64,000 nt of DNA from Mesorhizobium prunaredense (GCF_900156895.1 NZ_FTPD01000078.1:1-64000), one strand, 5' to 3'; shown: positions 1 through 7,714, counted from the first letter of the stretch. Numbers and translations are program-made. Notes: generated by a model from the sequence alone, not told the origin.

Positions 1-23
1 CCGTTTATGGACGGACACTAGCC

Positions 24-70
24 AGAGCAATTCCAGGAAAAGTGCGTAGCGGTTTTCCGTCCGGAATTGG
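24..70. repeat. Partial rhizobial intergenic repeat (RIME-like)
   Basis: The sequence around AGCAATTCCAGGAAAAGTG and the following GGTTTTCCGTCCGGAATT is the near-exact reverse complement of 25653-25698. Only the half-element is present here. A third, very short remnant (TTTCAGGAAAAGTGCGTAG) lies at 24272-24290. Confidence 0.75.
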
Positions 71-132
71 CGCTTTAGGCTGACGTTGCGTAAGTGACTT
101 AGCAATTTGTCGTGCTAACCAAATGATTGCAC

Positions 133-161
133 AAAAAAAATGCAAGGCGCGAGGCCTTGCA
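133..161 (-). terminator. Rho-independent terminator, minus strand
   Basis: An 8-bp perfect stem (TGCAAGGC/GCCTTGCA) with a 5-nt loop is followed, on the minus strand, by a run of eight T (the A-run at 133-140). This is a classic intrinsic terminator for leftward transcription, yet no leftward gene was recognised just upstream of it. Confidence 0.7.
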
Positions 162-572
162 ATTTAAACGCGTCCGATCTGTTTCCGGTATTCGGCGGCA
201 GCGGGTAACCGCGCCTAGATCGCATCCTCCCAAGACTTTGACCGCGCAGGAGAGCAGATTTCTTTCCGCCCTCTCGTTTATCGGCGCACATTAGACCAAG
301 CCGGGTGAAAATGTCACGCAGAATTTTGCCCGGAAATGAGCAATCTCGTGCTGCACTGCACAATAGAATGGCAGGCGTTGCTTGCGAAACGACCAGCAAG
401 GCGAACGCGGCACTGCGGCGCCTTTGCGACGCCCCAGTGGGCGCCCAGTTGGCTGCCAGTTGGCTTGGGGGGCGGGTTTCCATTCCGTCATGAAATGGCT
501 ATGAAGCCGGGGCAAGCAAGCCTGCGCTGCGCCGATTCCGGTGCGGCAATCCTCTCTCTCACGGACCAGTCC

Positions 573-1901
573 ATGCGTTTGTCGCGCTATTTCCTGCCTA
601 TCCTTAAAGAAAATCCGCGCGAGGCCGAAATCGTCTCGCACCGGCTGATGCTGCGCGCCGGCATGATCCGCCAGCAGGGGCAAGGCAGTTTTTCCTGGCT
701 GCCGCTCGGCAAGAGGGTGCTGGATAAGGTCTGCCGGATCGTTCGCGAGGAGCAGGACCGGGCAGGCGCGCTCGAGATCCTGATGCCGACCATCCAGTCG
801 GCCGAGCTGTGGCGCGAAAGCGGCCGCTATGACGACTATGGCAAGGAGATGCTGCGCATCAAGGACCGGCAGGATCGGGACATGCTCTATGGGCCGACCA
901 ACGAGGAGGTGGTCACCGAGATTTTCCGCGCCTATGTGAAGTCCTATAAGGATCTGCCGCTCAATCTCTATCACATCCAGTGGAAATTCCGCGACGAGGT
1001 GCGGCCGCGCTTCGGCGTCATGCGCAGCAGAGAGTTCCTGATGAAGGACGCCTATTCCTTCGATCTCGATTTCGAAGGCGCCAGGGCGGCCTATAACAGG
1101 ATGTTCGTGTCCTATCTCAGGACGTTCACGCGCATGGGGCTGCAGGCAATCCCGATGCGTGCCGACACCGGGCCGATCGGCGGCGACCTCAGCCACGAAT
1201 TCATCATCCTGGCCGACACCGGCGAGAGCCAGGTCTATTGCCATCGCGACTATCTCGCACTTGATGTGCCGGGGGCGGACACGGACTTCTCCAACGATGC
1301 CGAGATCGGCGACATCGTCAAGAAATGGACGACGCCCTATGCGGCGACCGACGAGATGCACGACGAGGCGGCGTGGGAGAAGGTCGCGACAAGCGACCGG
1401 GTCTCGGCCCGCGGCATCGAGGTCGGCCACATCTTCCATTTCGGCGACAAATATTCGAAGCCGATGGGCGCCAAGGTGACCGGGCCGGACGGCAAGGACC
1501 ATTTTGTCTCCGGAGGTTCCTACGGCATCGGCCCGTCGCGGCTGGTCGCGGCGATCATCGAGGCCAGCCACGACGACAACGGCATCATCTGGCCGGAGGC
1601 GGTGGCGCCTTTCGACATCGGCCTGATCAATATGAAAGCCGGCGACGCCGACTGCGACCGCGTCTGCGATGAACTCTATGCGGCGTTTGTCGCCGTCGGC
1701 AAGGACGTGCTGTACGACGACACCGATCAGCGGCCGGGCGGCAAGTTCGCCACAGCCGACCTGATCGGACTGCCGTGGCAGGTGATCGTCGGGCCACGCG
1801 GCGTGGCCGCCGGCGAGGTCGAGATCAAGAACCGCAGGAACGGCGAGCGTGAGACGCTGCCGGTCGAGGACGTGAAGAAACGCTTCGGTTTTGCCGGATG
1901 A
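573..1901 (+). CDS. proS: Prolyl-tRNA synthetase
   Basis: This cytoplasmic enzyme charges tRNA-Pro with proline. At 442 aa it matches the short alphaproteobacterial/mitochondrial-type ProRS, which lacks the large editing insertion of the E. coli enzyme. Class II aminoacyl-tRNA synthetase features are visible: GPTNEEVVTE near residue 109, the FRDEVRPRFGVMRSREFLMK stretch near 145 (motif 2), and a C-terminal anticodon-binding domain ending RFGFAG. The frame stays open upstream to 336, but the ATG at 573 begins MRLSRYFLPILKENP, the usual family N-terminus. The stop overlaps the start of lolC by 4 bp (ATGA), so the genes are translationally coupled. Confidence 0.95.
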   Translation: MRLSRYFLPILKENPREAEIVSHRLMLRAGMIRQQGQGSFSWLPLGKRVLDKVCRIVREEQDRAGALEILMPTIQSAELWRESGRYDDYGKEMLRIKDRQDRDMLYGPTNEEVVTEIFRAYVKSYKDLPLNLYHIQWKFRDEVRPRFGVMRSREFLMKDAYSFDLDFEGARAAYNRMFVSYLRTFTRMGLQAIPMRADTGPIGGDLSHEFIILADTGESQVYCHRDYLALDVPGADTDFSNDAEIGDIVKKWTTPYAATDEMHDEAAWEKVATSDRVSARGIEVGHIFHFGDKYSKPMGAKVTGPDGKDHFVSGGSYGIGPSRLVAAIIEASHDDNGIIWPEAVAPFDIGLINMKAGDADCDRVCDELYAAFVAVGKDVLYDDTDQRPGGKFATADLIGLPWQVIVGPRGVAAGEVEIKNRRNGERETLPVEDVKKRFGFAG

Positions 1902-3184
1902 GTGGAGCGGCAGCAGCTAAACCCATGGCCGCCGGACCGTTTTCCGTCTTCGAACGCATGGTCGCGTGGCGCTATCTGCGCTCGCGCCGCAAGGAGACGG
2001 TGATCTCCGTCATCGCGTCGATCTCCTTCCTCGGCATCATGCTGGGCGTCGCCACGCTGATCGTGGTGATGGCTGTCATGAACGGCTTTCGCGCCGAACT
2101 CCTGACGCGCATCCTCGGCGTCAACGGCCATCTGATCGTGCAGCCGCTCGACATGCCGCTGGAGGACTATGCGCAGGTCGCCGGCCGCATCAACGGCGTG
2201 CCCGGCGTCCAATACGCCATTCCGCTGATCGACGGGCAGGTGCTGGCGCAAGGCAATGTCGGCGGTGGGTCGGGGGCGCTGGTGCGCGGCATACGCGGCG
2301 AGGATCTGGGCAAGATTTCAATCGTCGCCAACAATATCAAGCAGGGCTCGATCGCCGGCTTCGACACAGGCGAGGGCGTCGCCATCGGCAGCCGCATGGC
2401 CGACAATCTCGGTCTTGTGCTCGGCGACACCATCACGCTTATCGCCCCCGACGGCGATGTGACGCCGCTCGGCACGACACCGCGCATGAAAGGCTATCCG
2501 GTCACGGCGATCTTCGAGGTCGGCATGTCGGAATATGACAGCTCCATCGTCTACATGCCGTTCTCGGAAGCGCAGCTCTATTTCAACATGGATGGCCGGG
2601 CCCAGGCGATCGAGATCTATGTCGACAATCCCGACAATGTCGATGCGCTGAAGCCGAAGGTCGAGGAGGCGTCGCAGCGGCCGATCACCATGGTCGACTG
2701 GCGAGAACGCAACCGGACATTCTTCGATGCGCTGCAAGTGGAGCGCAACGTCATGTTCATGATCCTGACGCTGATCGTGCTGGTCGCGGCGCTCAACATC
2801 ATTTCGGGGCTGATCATGCTGGTGAAGGACAAGGGCCACGATATCGCCATCCTGCGCACCATGGGCGCGACGCGCGGCGCGATCCTGCGCATATTCCTGA
2901 TGACGGGGGCGGCGATCGGCGTGGTGGGCACCCTTGCCGGCGTCCTCCTCGGCGTCATTATCTGCCTGAACGTCGAGCGCATTCGCCAGTTCTTCTCCTG
3001 GCTGGCCGGCGAAAGGCTGTTCAATCCCGAGCTCTATTTCCTGAGCCAGTTGCCTGCCCGCATGGACGCCAGCGAGACGATCTCGGTGGTGCTGATGGCG
3101 CTGGTGCTGTCGTTCCTGGCGACGCTGTTTCCGGCATGGCGCGCGGCCAGGCTCGATCCGGTCGAAGCGCTGAGGTACGAATGA
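1898..3184 (+). CDS. lolC: Lipoprotein-releasing ABC transporter permease LolC/LolE type
   Basis: This inner-membrane permease of the Lol system extracts outer-membrane lipoproteins from the inner membrane and passes them to LolA. It is 428 aa: one N-terminal membrane segment (about residues 30-60), a large periplasmic domain, and three C-terminal membrane segments (about 285-310, 330-360, 390-415) in the FtsX/MacB fold. Only one permease gene is present, as is usual in alphaproteobacteria, where it probably works as a homodimer instead of a LolC-LolE pair. It overlaps proS by 4 bp and lolD by 4 bp, giving a proS-lolC-lolD operon. The choice between the names lolC and lolE is arbitrary. Confidence 0.92.
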   Translation: MSGAAAAKPMAAGPFSVFERMVAWRYLRSRRKETVISVIASISFLGIMLGVATLIVVMAVMNGFRAELLTRILGVNGHLIVQPLDMPLEDYAQVAGRINGVPGVQYAIPLIDGQVLAQGNVGGGSGALVRGIRGEDLGKISIVANNIKQGSIAGFDTGEGVAIGSRMADNLGLVLGDTITLIAPDGDVTPLGTTPRMKGYPVTAIFEVGMSEYDSSIVYMPFSEAQLYFNMDGRAQAIEIYVDNPDNVDALKPKVEEASQRPITMVDWRERNRTFFDALQVERNVMFMILTLIVLVAALNIISGLIMLVKDKGHDIAILRTMGATRGAILRIFLMTGAAIGVVGTLAGVLLGVIICLNVERIRQFFSWLAGERLFNPELYFLSQLPARMDASETISVVLMALVLSFLATLFPAWRAARLDPVEALRYE

Positions 3185-3864
3185 TGGCCGAGGCCATTAT
3201 CGAGCTGAAGAGCGTCGAGCGGCATTATGTCCAGGGGCCGCGCAAGCTGACCATCCTCAACGGCGCCGATTTTTCCTTGAAGCGCGGTGAGATCGTGGCG
3301 CTGGTGGCGCCTTCGGGCACCGGCAAATCGACGCTGTTGCACACCGCCGGACTGCTGGAGCGGCCGGACGCCGGCGATGTCATTCTGGCCGGCCGCGCCT
3401 GCGGGCGGCTTTCCGACGACGAGCGCACGGCGATCCGCCGCAACGATGTCGGCTTCGTCTATCAGTTCCATCACCTGCTGCCGGAGTTCACGGCGCTGGA
3501 AAACATCATGATGCCGCAACTGATAAAAGGGCTGACGCGCAAGGAGGCTGCCGAGCGGTCGGCGCAACTGCTCGACTACATGCAGATCGGCAAACGCGCG
3601 CAGCACCGGCCGTCCGAACTGTCCGGCGGCGAGCAACAGCGCGTCGCCATCGCGCGCGCCGTTGCCAATGCGCCGCTGGTGCTGCTGGCCGACGAGCCGA
3701 CCGGCAACCTCGACCCGGTCACGGCCTCCTATGTGTTCGAGGCACTGGGGGCGCTGGTCCGGCAATCGGGCCTGGCGGCGCTGATCGCCACCCACAATCA
3801 CGAGCTTGCCTCGCGCATGGACCGTCGCGTCACGCTCGCCGACGGCAAGGTTGTTCCGCTTTAG
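3181..3864 (+). CDS. lolD: Lipoprotein-releasing ABC transporter ATPase LolD
   Basis: This cytoplasmic ATPase powers LolC-type permeases. It has 227 aa with Walker A APSGTGKST (residues 43-51), the ABC signature LSGGEQQR (147-154), Walker B LLADEPT (168-174) and the H-loop IATHNHEL. The ATG-ATG pair at 3181 overlaps the lolC stop; the longer open frame from 3136 would run inside lolC and is not needed. The TAG stop at 3862-3864 is also the first three bases of the inverted terminal repeat of the palindromic element that follows. Confidence 0.95.
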   Translation: MMAEAIIELKSVERHYVQGPRKLTILNGADFSLKRGEIVALVAPSGTGKSTLLHTAGLLERPDAGDVILAGRACGRLSDDERTAIRRNDVGFVYQFHHLLPEFTALENIMMPQLIKGLTRKEAAERSAQLLDYMQIGKRAQHRPSELSGGEQQRVAIARAVANAPLVLLADEPTGNLDPVTASYVFEALGALVRQSGLAALIATHNHELASRMDRRVTLADGKVVPL

Positions 3865-4130
3865 GTGTATCGATATTCAGGTGATGCCGGCCTGCGAACG
3901 GCGGTTTCCTGCGCTTCCCTACAGCGCCGCGCGCCCTCTTGGGCGCGCAAAGGACGCTGTAGAACTTTGATTTCGCGCATGACCTTTCCGAAATCGATCT
4001 CGATTTCGGGGTCATGCGGTACTCACGTACTTAAGTACGCTCCGCTCCGGTTCTCGGAAGCCACCCAGTCTGGTCGCTTCGCGCCCGTCTTCGACTCCGG
4101 CGCGGCCTGACCTGAATCTCGACACACCTA
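3862..4130. repeat. 269-bp palindromic intergenic element with inverted ends
   Basis: The left end TAGGTGTATCGATATTCAGG (3862-3881) is matched by the right end, which reads as TAGGTGTGTCGAGATTCAGGT in reverse complement (4110-4130); 19 of 21 bases agree. Inside lie two further inverted repeats: CTACAGCG...CGCTGTAG with an inner GCGCGCCC/GGGCGCGC hairpin (3919-3962), and GCATGACC...GGTCATGC (3977-4017). Parts of the inner section recur at 13224-13292. No coding capacity is seen. Confidence 0.75.
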
Positions 4131-4261
4131 ACGGGCTGATCACCAGCGGCCGCGTTTTCCCGCGCGCAGCCAGCGCGGAAACAGCGAAATCCGTTCTCAA
4201 CCTTTCCTTAACCCTGCCGAACTGAGCGCCCGAATTTCGCGACACGCACTGACTGCGGCCG

Positions 4262-4296
4262 TTGACATCCGAACAAAATTAGAACAAAATAGGAAC
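4262..4296 (+). promoter_or_regulatory. Promoter with two overlapping LexA (SOS) operators
   Basis: Three GAAC half-sites at 4271, 4282 and 4293 are spaced exactly 7 nt apart, forming two overlapping GAAC-N7-GAAC boxes, the reverse complement of the alphaproteobacterial LexA site GTTC-N7-GTTC. A perfect -35 (TTGACA, 4262-4267), a 17-bp spacer and a -10-like CAAAAT (4285-4290) are covered by the operators. LexA bound here would block the polymerase, predicting DNA-damage induction of the small gene at 4319. Confidence 0.85.
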
Positions 4297-4318
4297 ATAC
4301 TGAAAACAGGAGAGCGTT

Positions 4319-4405
4319 ATGACCGGTCTTGTTCAGGATGTCGTGTCACTGGTGTGCATGAGCACGTTTCTCATTTCCATGGCGATCTGGATCGGAGCGA
4401 TGTGA
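4319..4405 (+). CDS. 28-aa SOS-controlled membrane peptide (SidA-like)
   Basis: The gene encodes 28 residues beginning MTGLVQDVV and ending AIWIGAM; nearly the whole chain can form one transmembrane helix (residues 4-27). An AGGAGA ribosome site (4308-4313) sits 5 nt before the ATG, and the double LexA operator lies 23 bp upstream of the start. Size, membrane character, SOS operator and position beside lolD resemble Caulobacter SidA, a 29-aa SOS-induced inner-membrane inhibitor of cell division that acts on FtsW/FtsN. The functional assignment is inference by analogy; direct sequence homology could not be tested. The gene itself is well supported by its expression signals. Confidence 0.8.
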   Translation: MTGLVQDVVSLVCMSTFLISMAIWIGAM

Positions 4406-4426
4406 GGCTGAAGATGTGGCTCGACG

Positions 4427-4470
4427 CCCCCCGTTTTTCACGGGGAGAGGGTAGGGGTGAGGGGCAGCGC
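4427..4470. repeat. Inverted repeat, left copy, flanking the DUF559 gene
   Basis: This copy contains CACGGGGAGAGGGTAGGGGTG and ends GAGGGGCAGCGC directly before the ATG at 4471. It is the near-exact reverse complement of 4894-4943. The pair encloses the endonuclease gene, and this copy appears to supply that gene's purine-rich ribosome-binding region. Confidence 0.8.
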
Positions 4471-4886
4471 ATGCGTGGACCAGAAATCGAGACGACGAGC
4501 CGAGCGAGACGCTGCGTCAATCGGACAATGATGCCGAAAACGCGCTCTGGATGGAACTGCGTGACCGCAGGCTGAACGGCCATAAATTCGTGCGGCAGTT
4601 TCCGATAGGCTCCTATTTCGCCGACTTCGCCTGCAGGGAGTGCCAGCTTGTCGTCGAAGTTGACGCGAGTCAGCATGTCGGCAGCAATCATGATCGAATC
4701 CGGGATCGCTTCATCGTCTCGAATGGCTGGTCCATGCTGCGCTTTTGGAACGTCGACGTACTGAAGGACTGCGAAGAAGTTCTTGAAACAATATTGGCTG
4801 CGATCGAAGGACGCCTCGAACGCCGTATCGAAACGCATGATCTTCGATTTGTTGCCGCCAAAGGCTATGGAGAGACATATCCTTGA
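4471..4886 (+). pseudogene. DUF559 (VSR-like) endonuclease-domain protein, probably frameshifted
   Basis: DUF559 proteins share the PD-(D/E)XK fold of very-short-patch-repair endonucleases; their cellular role is poorly known. The body of the domain is intact from the internal ATG at 4551: NGHKFVRQFPIGSYFADFAC, then VEVDASQH and WSMLRFWNVDVL. The expected N-terminus (MRGPEIETTSRAR) is encoded from the ATG at 4471 in another frame, while LRQSDNDAENALWMEL continues in the domain frame. One base seems to be missing near 4508-4512. Either the gene is broken, it initiates at 4551 without its first 27 or so residues, or the base loss is a sequencing error. It lies inside a pair of inverted repeats. 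Confidence 0.75.
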
Positions 4887-4893
4887 TCGTTCG

Positions 4894-4943
4894 CGCCGCC
4901 CCTCACCCTTACCCTCTCCCCGTGAAGAACGGGGAGAGGGGGC
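4894..4943. repeat. Inverted repeat, right copy, flanking the DUF559 gene
   Basis: GCCCCTCACCCTTACCCTC is followed by CTCCCCGTGAAGAACGGGGAG, itself a hairpin. It mirrors 4427-4470, and related ends are seen in the larger elements at 21421-21604, 26534-26660 and 30087-30259. Confidence 0.8.
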
Positions 4944-5001
4944 GTCAGCGTTGAGCCAGATTCGCCCTGACTCTGAGCTGGCACAGGCGTTGGGCAATGC
5001 T

Positions 5002-5745
5002 TCAGCCGGCCTTGCGGGCCGTTTCGGCAAGCAGAGCTGCGGCGGGTCCGAAGACATCCTCGAAGGCGGATTTCAGCGCGAGATCGAGATCGGCCATTCC
5101 CAGGGGAAGGCCGAGGTCGACGAGGCTGGTGACGCCGTGGTCCTGCACGCCGCACGGCACGATGCCGCTGAAGTGGCTGAGATCCGGCTCGACATTGATG
5201 GCGATGCCGTGAAAGCTCACCCAGCGCCTCAGCCTGATGCCGATGGCGGCGATCTTGTCCTCGGCGAGCGATCCGTCGGGCAGGGCGGGGCGATCCGGCC
5301 GCACCACCCAGACGCCGACGCGGTTCTCGCGCCGTTCGCCGCGCACGTTGAAGGCGGCGAGCGTGCCGATGATCCATTGTTCAAGTGCCGCGACGAAGGC
5401 GCGGACATCCTCGCGCCGCCGCTTCAGGTCGAGCATCACATAAGCGACCCGCTGGCCTGGCCCATGATAGGTGTATTCGCCGCCGCGTCCCGCGGCGAAC
5501 ACCGGAAAGCGGTCGGGCTCGATCAGGTCCTCGATGCGGGCGCTGGTGCCGGCGGTGTAGAGCGGCGGGTGCTCGACCAGCCAGACCATCTCGCCGGCGG
5601 CGCCGCCTCGGATCGCTTCGGCACGCGCCTCCATCACGGCAAGCGCATCCGGATAGGCGGTGAGGCCGGGTTCGATCCGCCATTCGACCGGCGCCGAACC
5701 GGGCAGGGGCAGGAACGACGTGGCGATCTGGCTGCGTTCTGTCAT
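5002..5745 (-). CDS. lipB: Octanoyltransferase LipB
   Basis: LipB moves the octanoyl group from acyl-carrier protein to lipoyl domains of 2-oxoacid dehydrogenases and of the glycine-cleavage H protein, the first step of endogenous lipoate synthesis in the cytoplasm. The 247-aa product shows the family motif VEHPPLYTAGTS (58-69), GGEYTYHGPGQ (88-98), the catalytic lysine in EDKIAAIGIR (K164) and the catalytic cysteine in SGIVPCGVQDHG (C198). It stands alone, downstream of a palindromic intergenic stretch, and its start lacks a strong ribosome site. Confidence 0.95.
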   Translation of the reverse strand: MTERSQIATSFLPLPGSAPVEWRIEPGLTAYPDALAVMEARAEAIRGGAAGEMVWLVEHPPLYTAGTSARIEDLIEPDRFPVFAAGRGGEYTYHGPGQRVAYVMLDLKRRREDVRAFVAALEQWIIGTLAAFNVRGERRENRVGVWVVRPDRPALPDGSLAEDKIAAIGIRLRRWVSFHGIAINVEPDLSHFSGIVPCGVQDHGVTSLVDLGLPLGMADLDLALKSAFEDVFGPAAALLAETARKAG

Positions 5746-5809
5746 GGCATGTCTCGTCTAAAGCGCGCCGCGTTTGAAAGGAACCGTGGGCACGCCTTAG
5801 ATTTCTGTT

Positions 5810-5885
5810 TTAGGCATGCTGCCCCAAAACCGCTGCGCACCCTCGGTTCAAGCCCGAGGGCATGTTTTTGGGCGACATGCATTCG
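5810..5885. repeat. Palindromic intergenic repeat upstream of lipB
   Basis: GCATGCTGCCCCAAAACCG (5814-5832) is imperfectly mirrored by CATGTTTTTGGGCGACATGC (5860-5879), with an inner perfect hairpin CCCTCGG/CCGAGGG. The outer arm TTTGGGCGACATGCATT recurs at 55405-55421. The rest of 5746-6049 holds no gene. Confidence 0.55.
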
Positions 5886-6049
5886 CCTCACATATGGCGG
5901 CAATCGGCTGAAACGTCCAGTTGCGAGCGCGTTTCAGCTCTTTGGAGGGTTATGCCGAAGCCCGGGCAATTATTGCGCGACGCGCCCTTGTTTCGCCGGA
6001 AACGATTTGCTACACGCCGCGAGCCGGTTCGTTCCGGCTCCTACCACGT

Positions 6050-6134
6050 GCGGTCGTGGCGGAATTGGTAGACGCGCAGCGTTGAGGTCGCTGTGGGGCA
6101 ACCCGTGGAAGTTCGAGTCTTCTCGACCGCACCA
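6050..6134 (+). tRNA. tRNA-Leu (anticodon GAG)
   Basis: The acceptor arms GCGGTCG (6050-6056) and CGACCGC (6124-6130) pair perfectly, followed by the discriminator A and an encoded CCA. The anticodon stem CAGCG/CGCTG encloses a seven-base loop with anticodon GAG at 6084-6086, reading CUC and CUU. The long variable arm (GTGGGGCAACCCGTG) marks it as a class II, leucine-type tRNA, and the T arm carries GTTCGAGTC. Confidence 0.95.
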
Positions 6135-6415
6135 GCTCTATCCAATAAGCCGTTATTTTATTGTGCGATTTTGTGTTTTACTGCAGTTCTTTCAAGGACT
6201 GTTTGTGCAAGCTGAAACCTGCACGAACCCGCTGCTGGTTGGGTGCGGATGCCGCGCACTAACCGCGTGGTTTGACCCGCCATCATATGCCAGCTGCTTC
6301 ATAGACCGAATTGTGCCGCGATGCGGACCATCGGGAACCCTCGGCAAAAAGATGCGCTTTTTCACGCATGCGCTCCGCGGCTATATATTGATGTGATTGC
6401 GCGACAGATTACCCG

Positions 6416-7354
6416 CTAGTTGCGTTGTCTTGAGGCTTGATCGCGGACGCGACTTTCCAGCCGCATAAGCAAATAGTCGACCTCTTGTCTGGCCGCCGCC
6501 GACAACGCACTGCCCGGCTTGCGCTGGGCGTCGGACGCGATGGCACCGCGCTTCATCATCACATATTTGCGTACCGCAAGTCCCACACCGGGTTGCTGCT
6601 CATAGCGCAGATAGGGCAGGTGGGCGTCGAAAAGATCGTGCGCCTTGTCGCGCTCGCCGGCGGCAGACAGTTTCACCATTTCGACCAGCATATCGGGGAA
6701 GGCGTAGCCGGTCATCGCGCCATCGGCGCCGCGCCCCATCTCGAAGTCGAGGAAGAGGCCGCCATTACCGGTGAGGATGGACAGCGGCCGCAGCAAGCCG
6801 TCCTTCTGAAAGCCGCGCAGCGCGCTGATCTTCTCCAGGCCCGGCCAGTCCTCGTGCTTGAGCATGATGCAGGCCGGGTTGTCGGTGACAATGCGGCGGA
6901 TGACGGCCGGCGTCATGACTACCGAGAGGGTCAGTGGATAATCCTGCAGGACGAAAGGAACATCCTCGCCAACCGCTTCGGATGCGTTGCGGAAATAGGT
7001 GACGATCTGGTCGTCGGTGCGCAGCGCCGGCGGCGGCGCAATCATCACGCCCTGCGCGCCAACCTCCATCGAGGCGCGCGCAAGGCTGCGCATGGCGGCG
7101 AAGCCTGGGGCAGAGACGCCGACGATGACCGGCAGCCTGGTGCGCGCCACGATACGTTTGACGATCTCGAGCGATTCGCCGGCGTCGAGCTTCGGGGCCT
7201 CACCCATGATGCCGAGGATTGTCATCCCATCGACGCCGCAGCGCTCGTAGAAATCGACCATCGAATCAAGTGATGCCCAGTCGATCTTGCCGTCCGCCTC
7301 GAACGGCGTCGGGGCAATGGTGTAGACACCTTTGGTGTCAGGGCCGATGGCCAT
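6416..7354 (-). CDS. Dihydrodipicolinate synthase (DapA)-family aldolase/lyase
   Basis: The 312-aa product is a class I (Schiff-base) pyruvate-type aldolase or lyase of the DapA/N-acetylneuraminate lyase superfamily. The catalytic tyrosine (Y139, LQDYPL) and Schiff-base lysine (K166, IMLKHED) are in place. The GTTGE substrate loop of true DapA is replaced by GIMGE (48-52), so the substrate is probably not aspartate semialdehyde. Such genes in rhizobia usually serve catabolism of sugar acids or hydroxyproline-like compounds; the substrate here cannot be told. It lies directly downstream of a decayed cupin gene on the same strand, suggesting the remains of a longer catabolic operon. Confidence 0.8.
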   Translation of the reverse strand: MAIGPDTKGVYTIAPTPFEADGKIDWASLDSMVDFYERCGVDGMTILGIMGEAPKLDAGESLEIVKRIVARTRLPVIVGVSAPGFAAMRSLARASMEVGAQGVMIAPPPALRTDDQIVTYFRNASEAVGEDVPFVLQDYPLTLSVVMTPAVIRRIVTDNPACIMLKHEDWPGLEKISALRGFQKDGLLRPLSILTGNGGLFLDFEMGRGADGAMTGYAFPDMLVEMVKLSAAGERDKAHDLFDAHLPYLRYEQQPGVGLAVRKYVMMKRGAIASDAQRKPGSALSAAARQEVDYLLMRLESRVRDQASRQRN

Positions 7355-7376
7355 GAAATCCTCCTAAATTCAGCTT

Positions 7377-7620
7377 TCAGTCGTAGCGCAGGACCGATGG
7401 TCCGATCCAACCCGGCAGCCGGACGGTCGGGCGCGAAGATTTTGTAATGGATGCAGCCTTCCGGGTCCCGTGCCGATCGGGCAATGGCGGGGGCCGGCGG
7501 GAAAGAAAGAACGTCGCCCGGATGTGCGTCGAAAATCTTGCCGTCAATGGTGAGCTTACACATGCCCGATGCCATGACAAGGATCTGCTCGTTGTCGTGC
7601 CAGTGCGGAACGGAGCCAAC
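7377..7620 (-). pseudogene. Truncated, frameshifted cupin-domain gene
   Basis: A cupin fold is readable in two frames. VPHWHDNEQILVM supplies the HxH metal motif and GDVLSFPP follows, but the next residues expected (PGWIGPSVLRYD, then stop) are in the neighbouring frame after APDRP. A TAA stop lies immediately before VGSVPHWH and no start codon precedes it, so the N-terminus is lost. The gene is therefore both 5'-truncated and frameshifted. It ends 22 bp upstream of the DapA-family start and probably once shared its operon. Confidence 0.75.
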
Positions 7621-7714
7621 TTAGCCAGGCATTGAAGTAACCGCATGGTAAGCTTGCTTCGCTATCACATTCATAATGCTACCGATGTCGGCATTTGAAC
7701 CTTGGTAAATTAGT

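Larger units (their letters stand above)
1..572. other. Gene-poor leader upstream of proS
   Basis: No convincing protein gene is seen before proS. The stretch holds a partial intergenic repeat at 24-70, related in reverse complement to the right half of the element at 25599-25701, and a hairpin at 133-161 that looks like a minus-strand terminator. The open frames here give Arg/Pro-rich peptides with no recognisable domain, so I read them as chance. Confidence 0.5.

Noticed and set aside
115..490. Two overlapping minus-strand frames before proS
   Set aside because: Both give low-complexity peptides, lack ribosome sites and conflict with each other; a non-coding transcript explains the terminator better.
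3136..3180. Upstream extension of lolD
   Set aside because: It would add 15 residues coded within lolC and has no ribosome site; the ATG at 3181 is coupled to the lolC stop and gives the family length.
4783..6396. Long plus-strand frame spanning lipB and tRNA-Leu
   Set aside because: It runs antisense through lipB and across a tRNA gene, so it is a chance frame.
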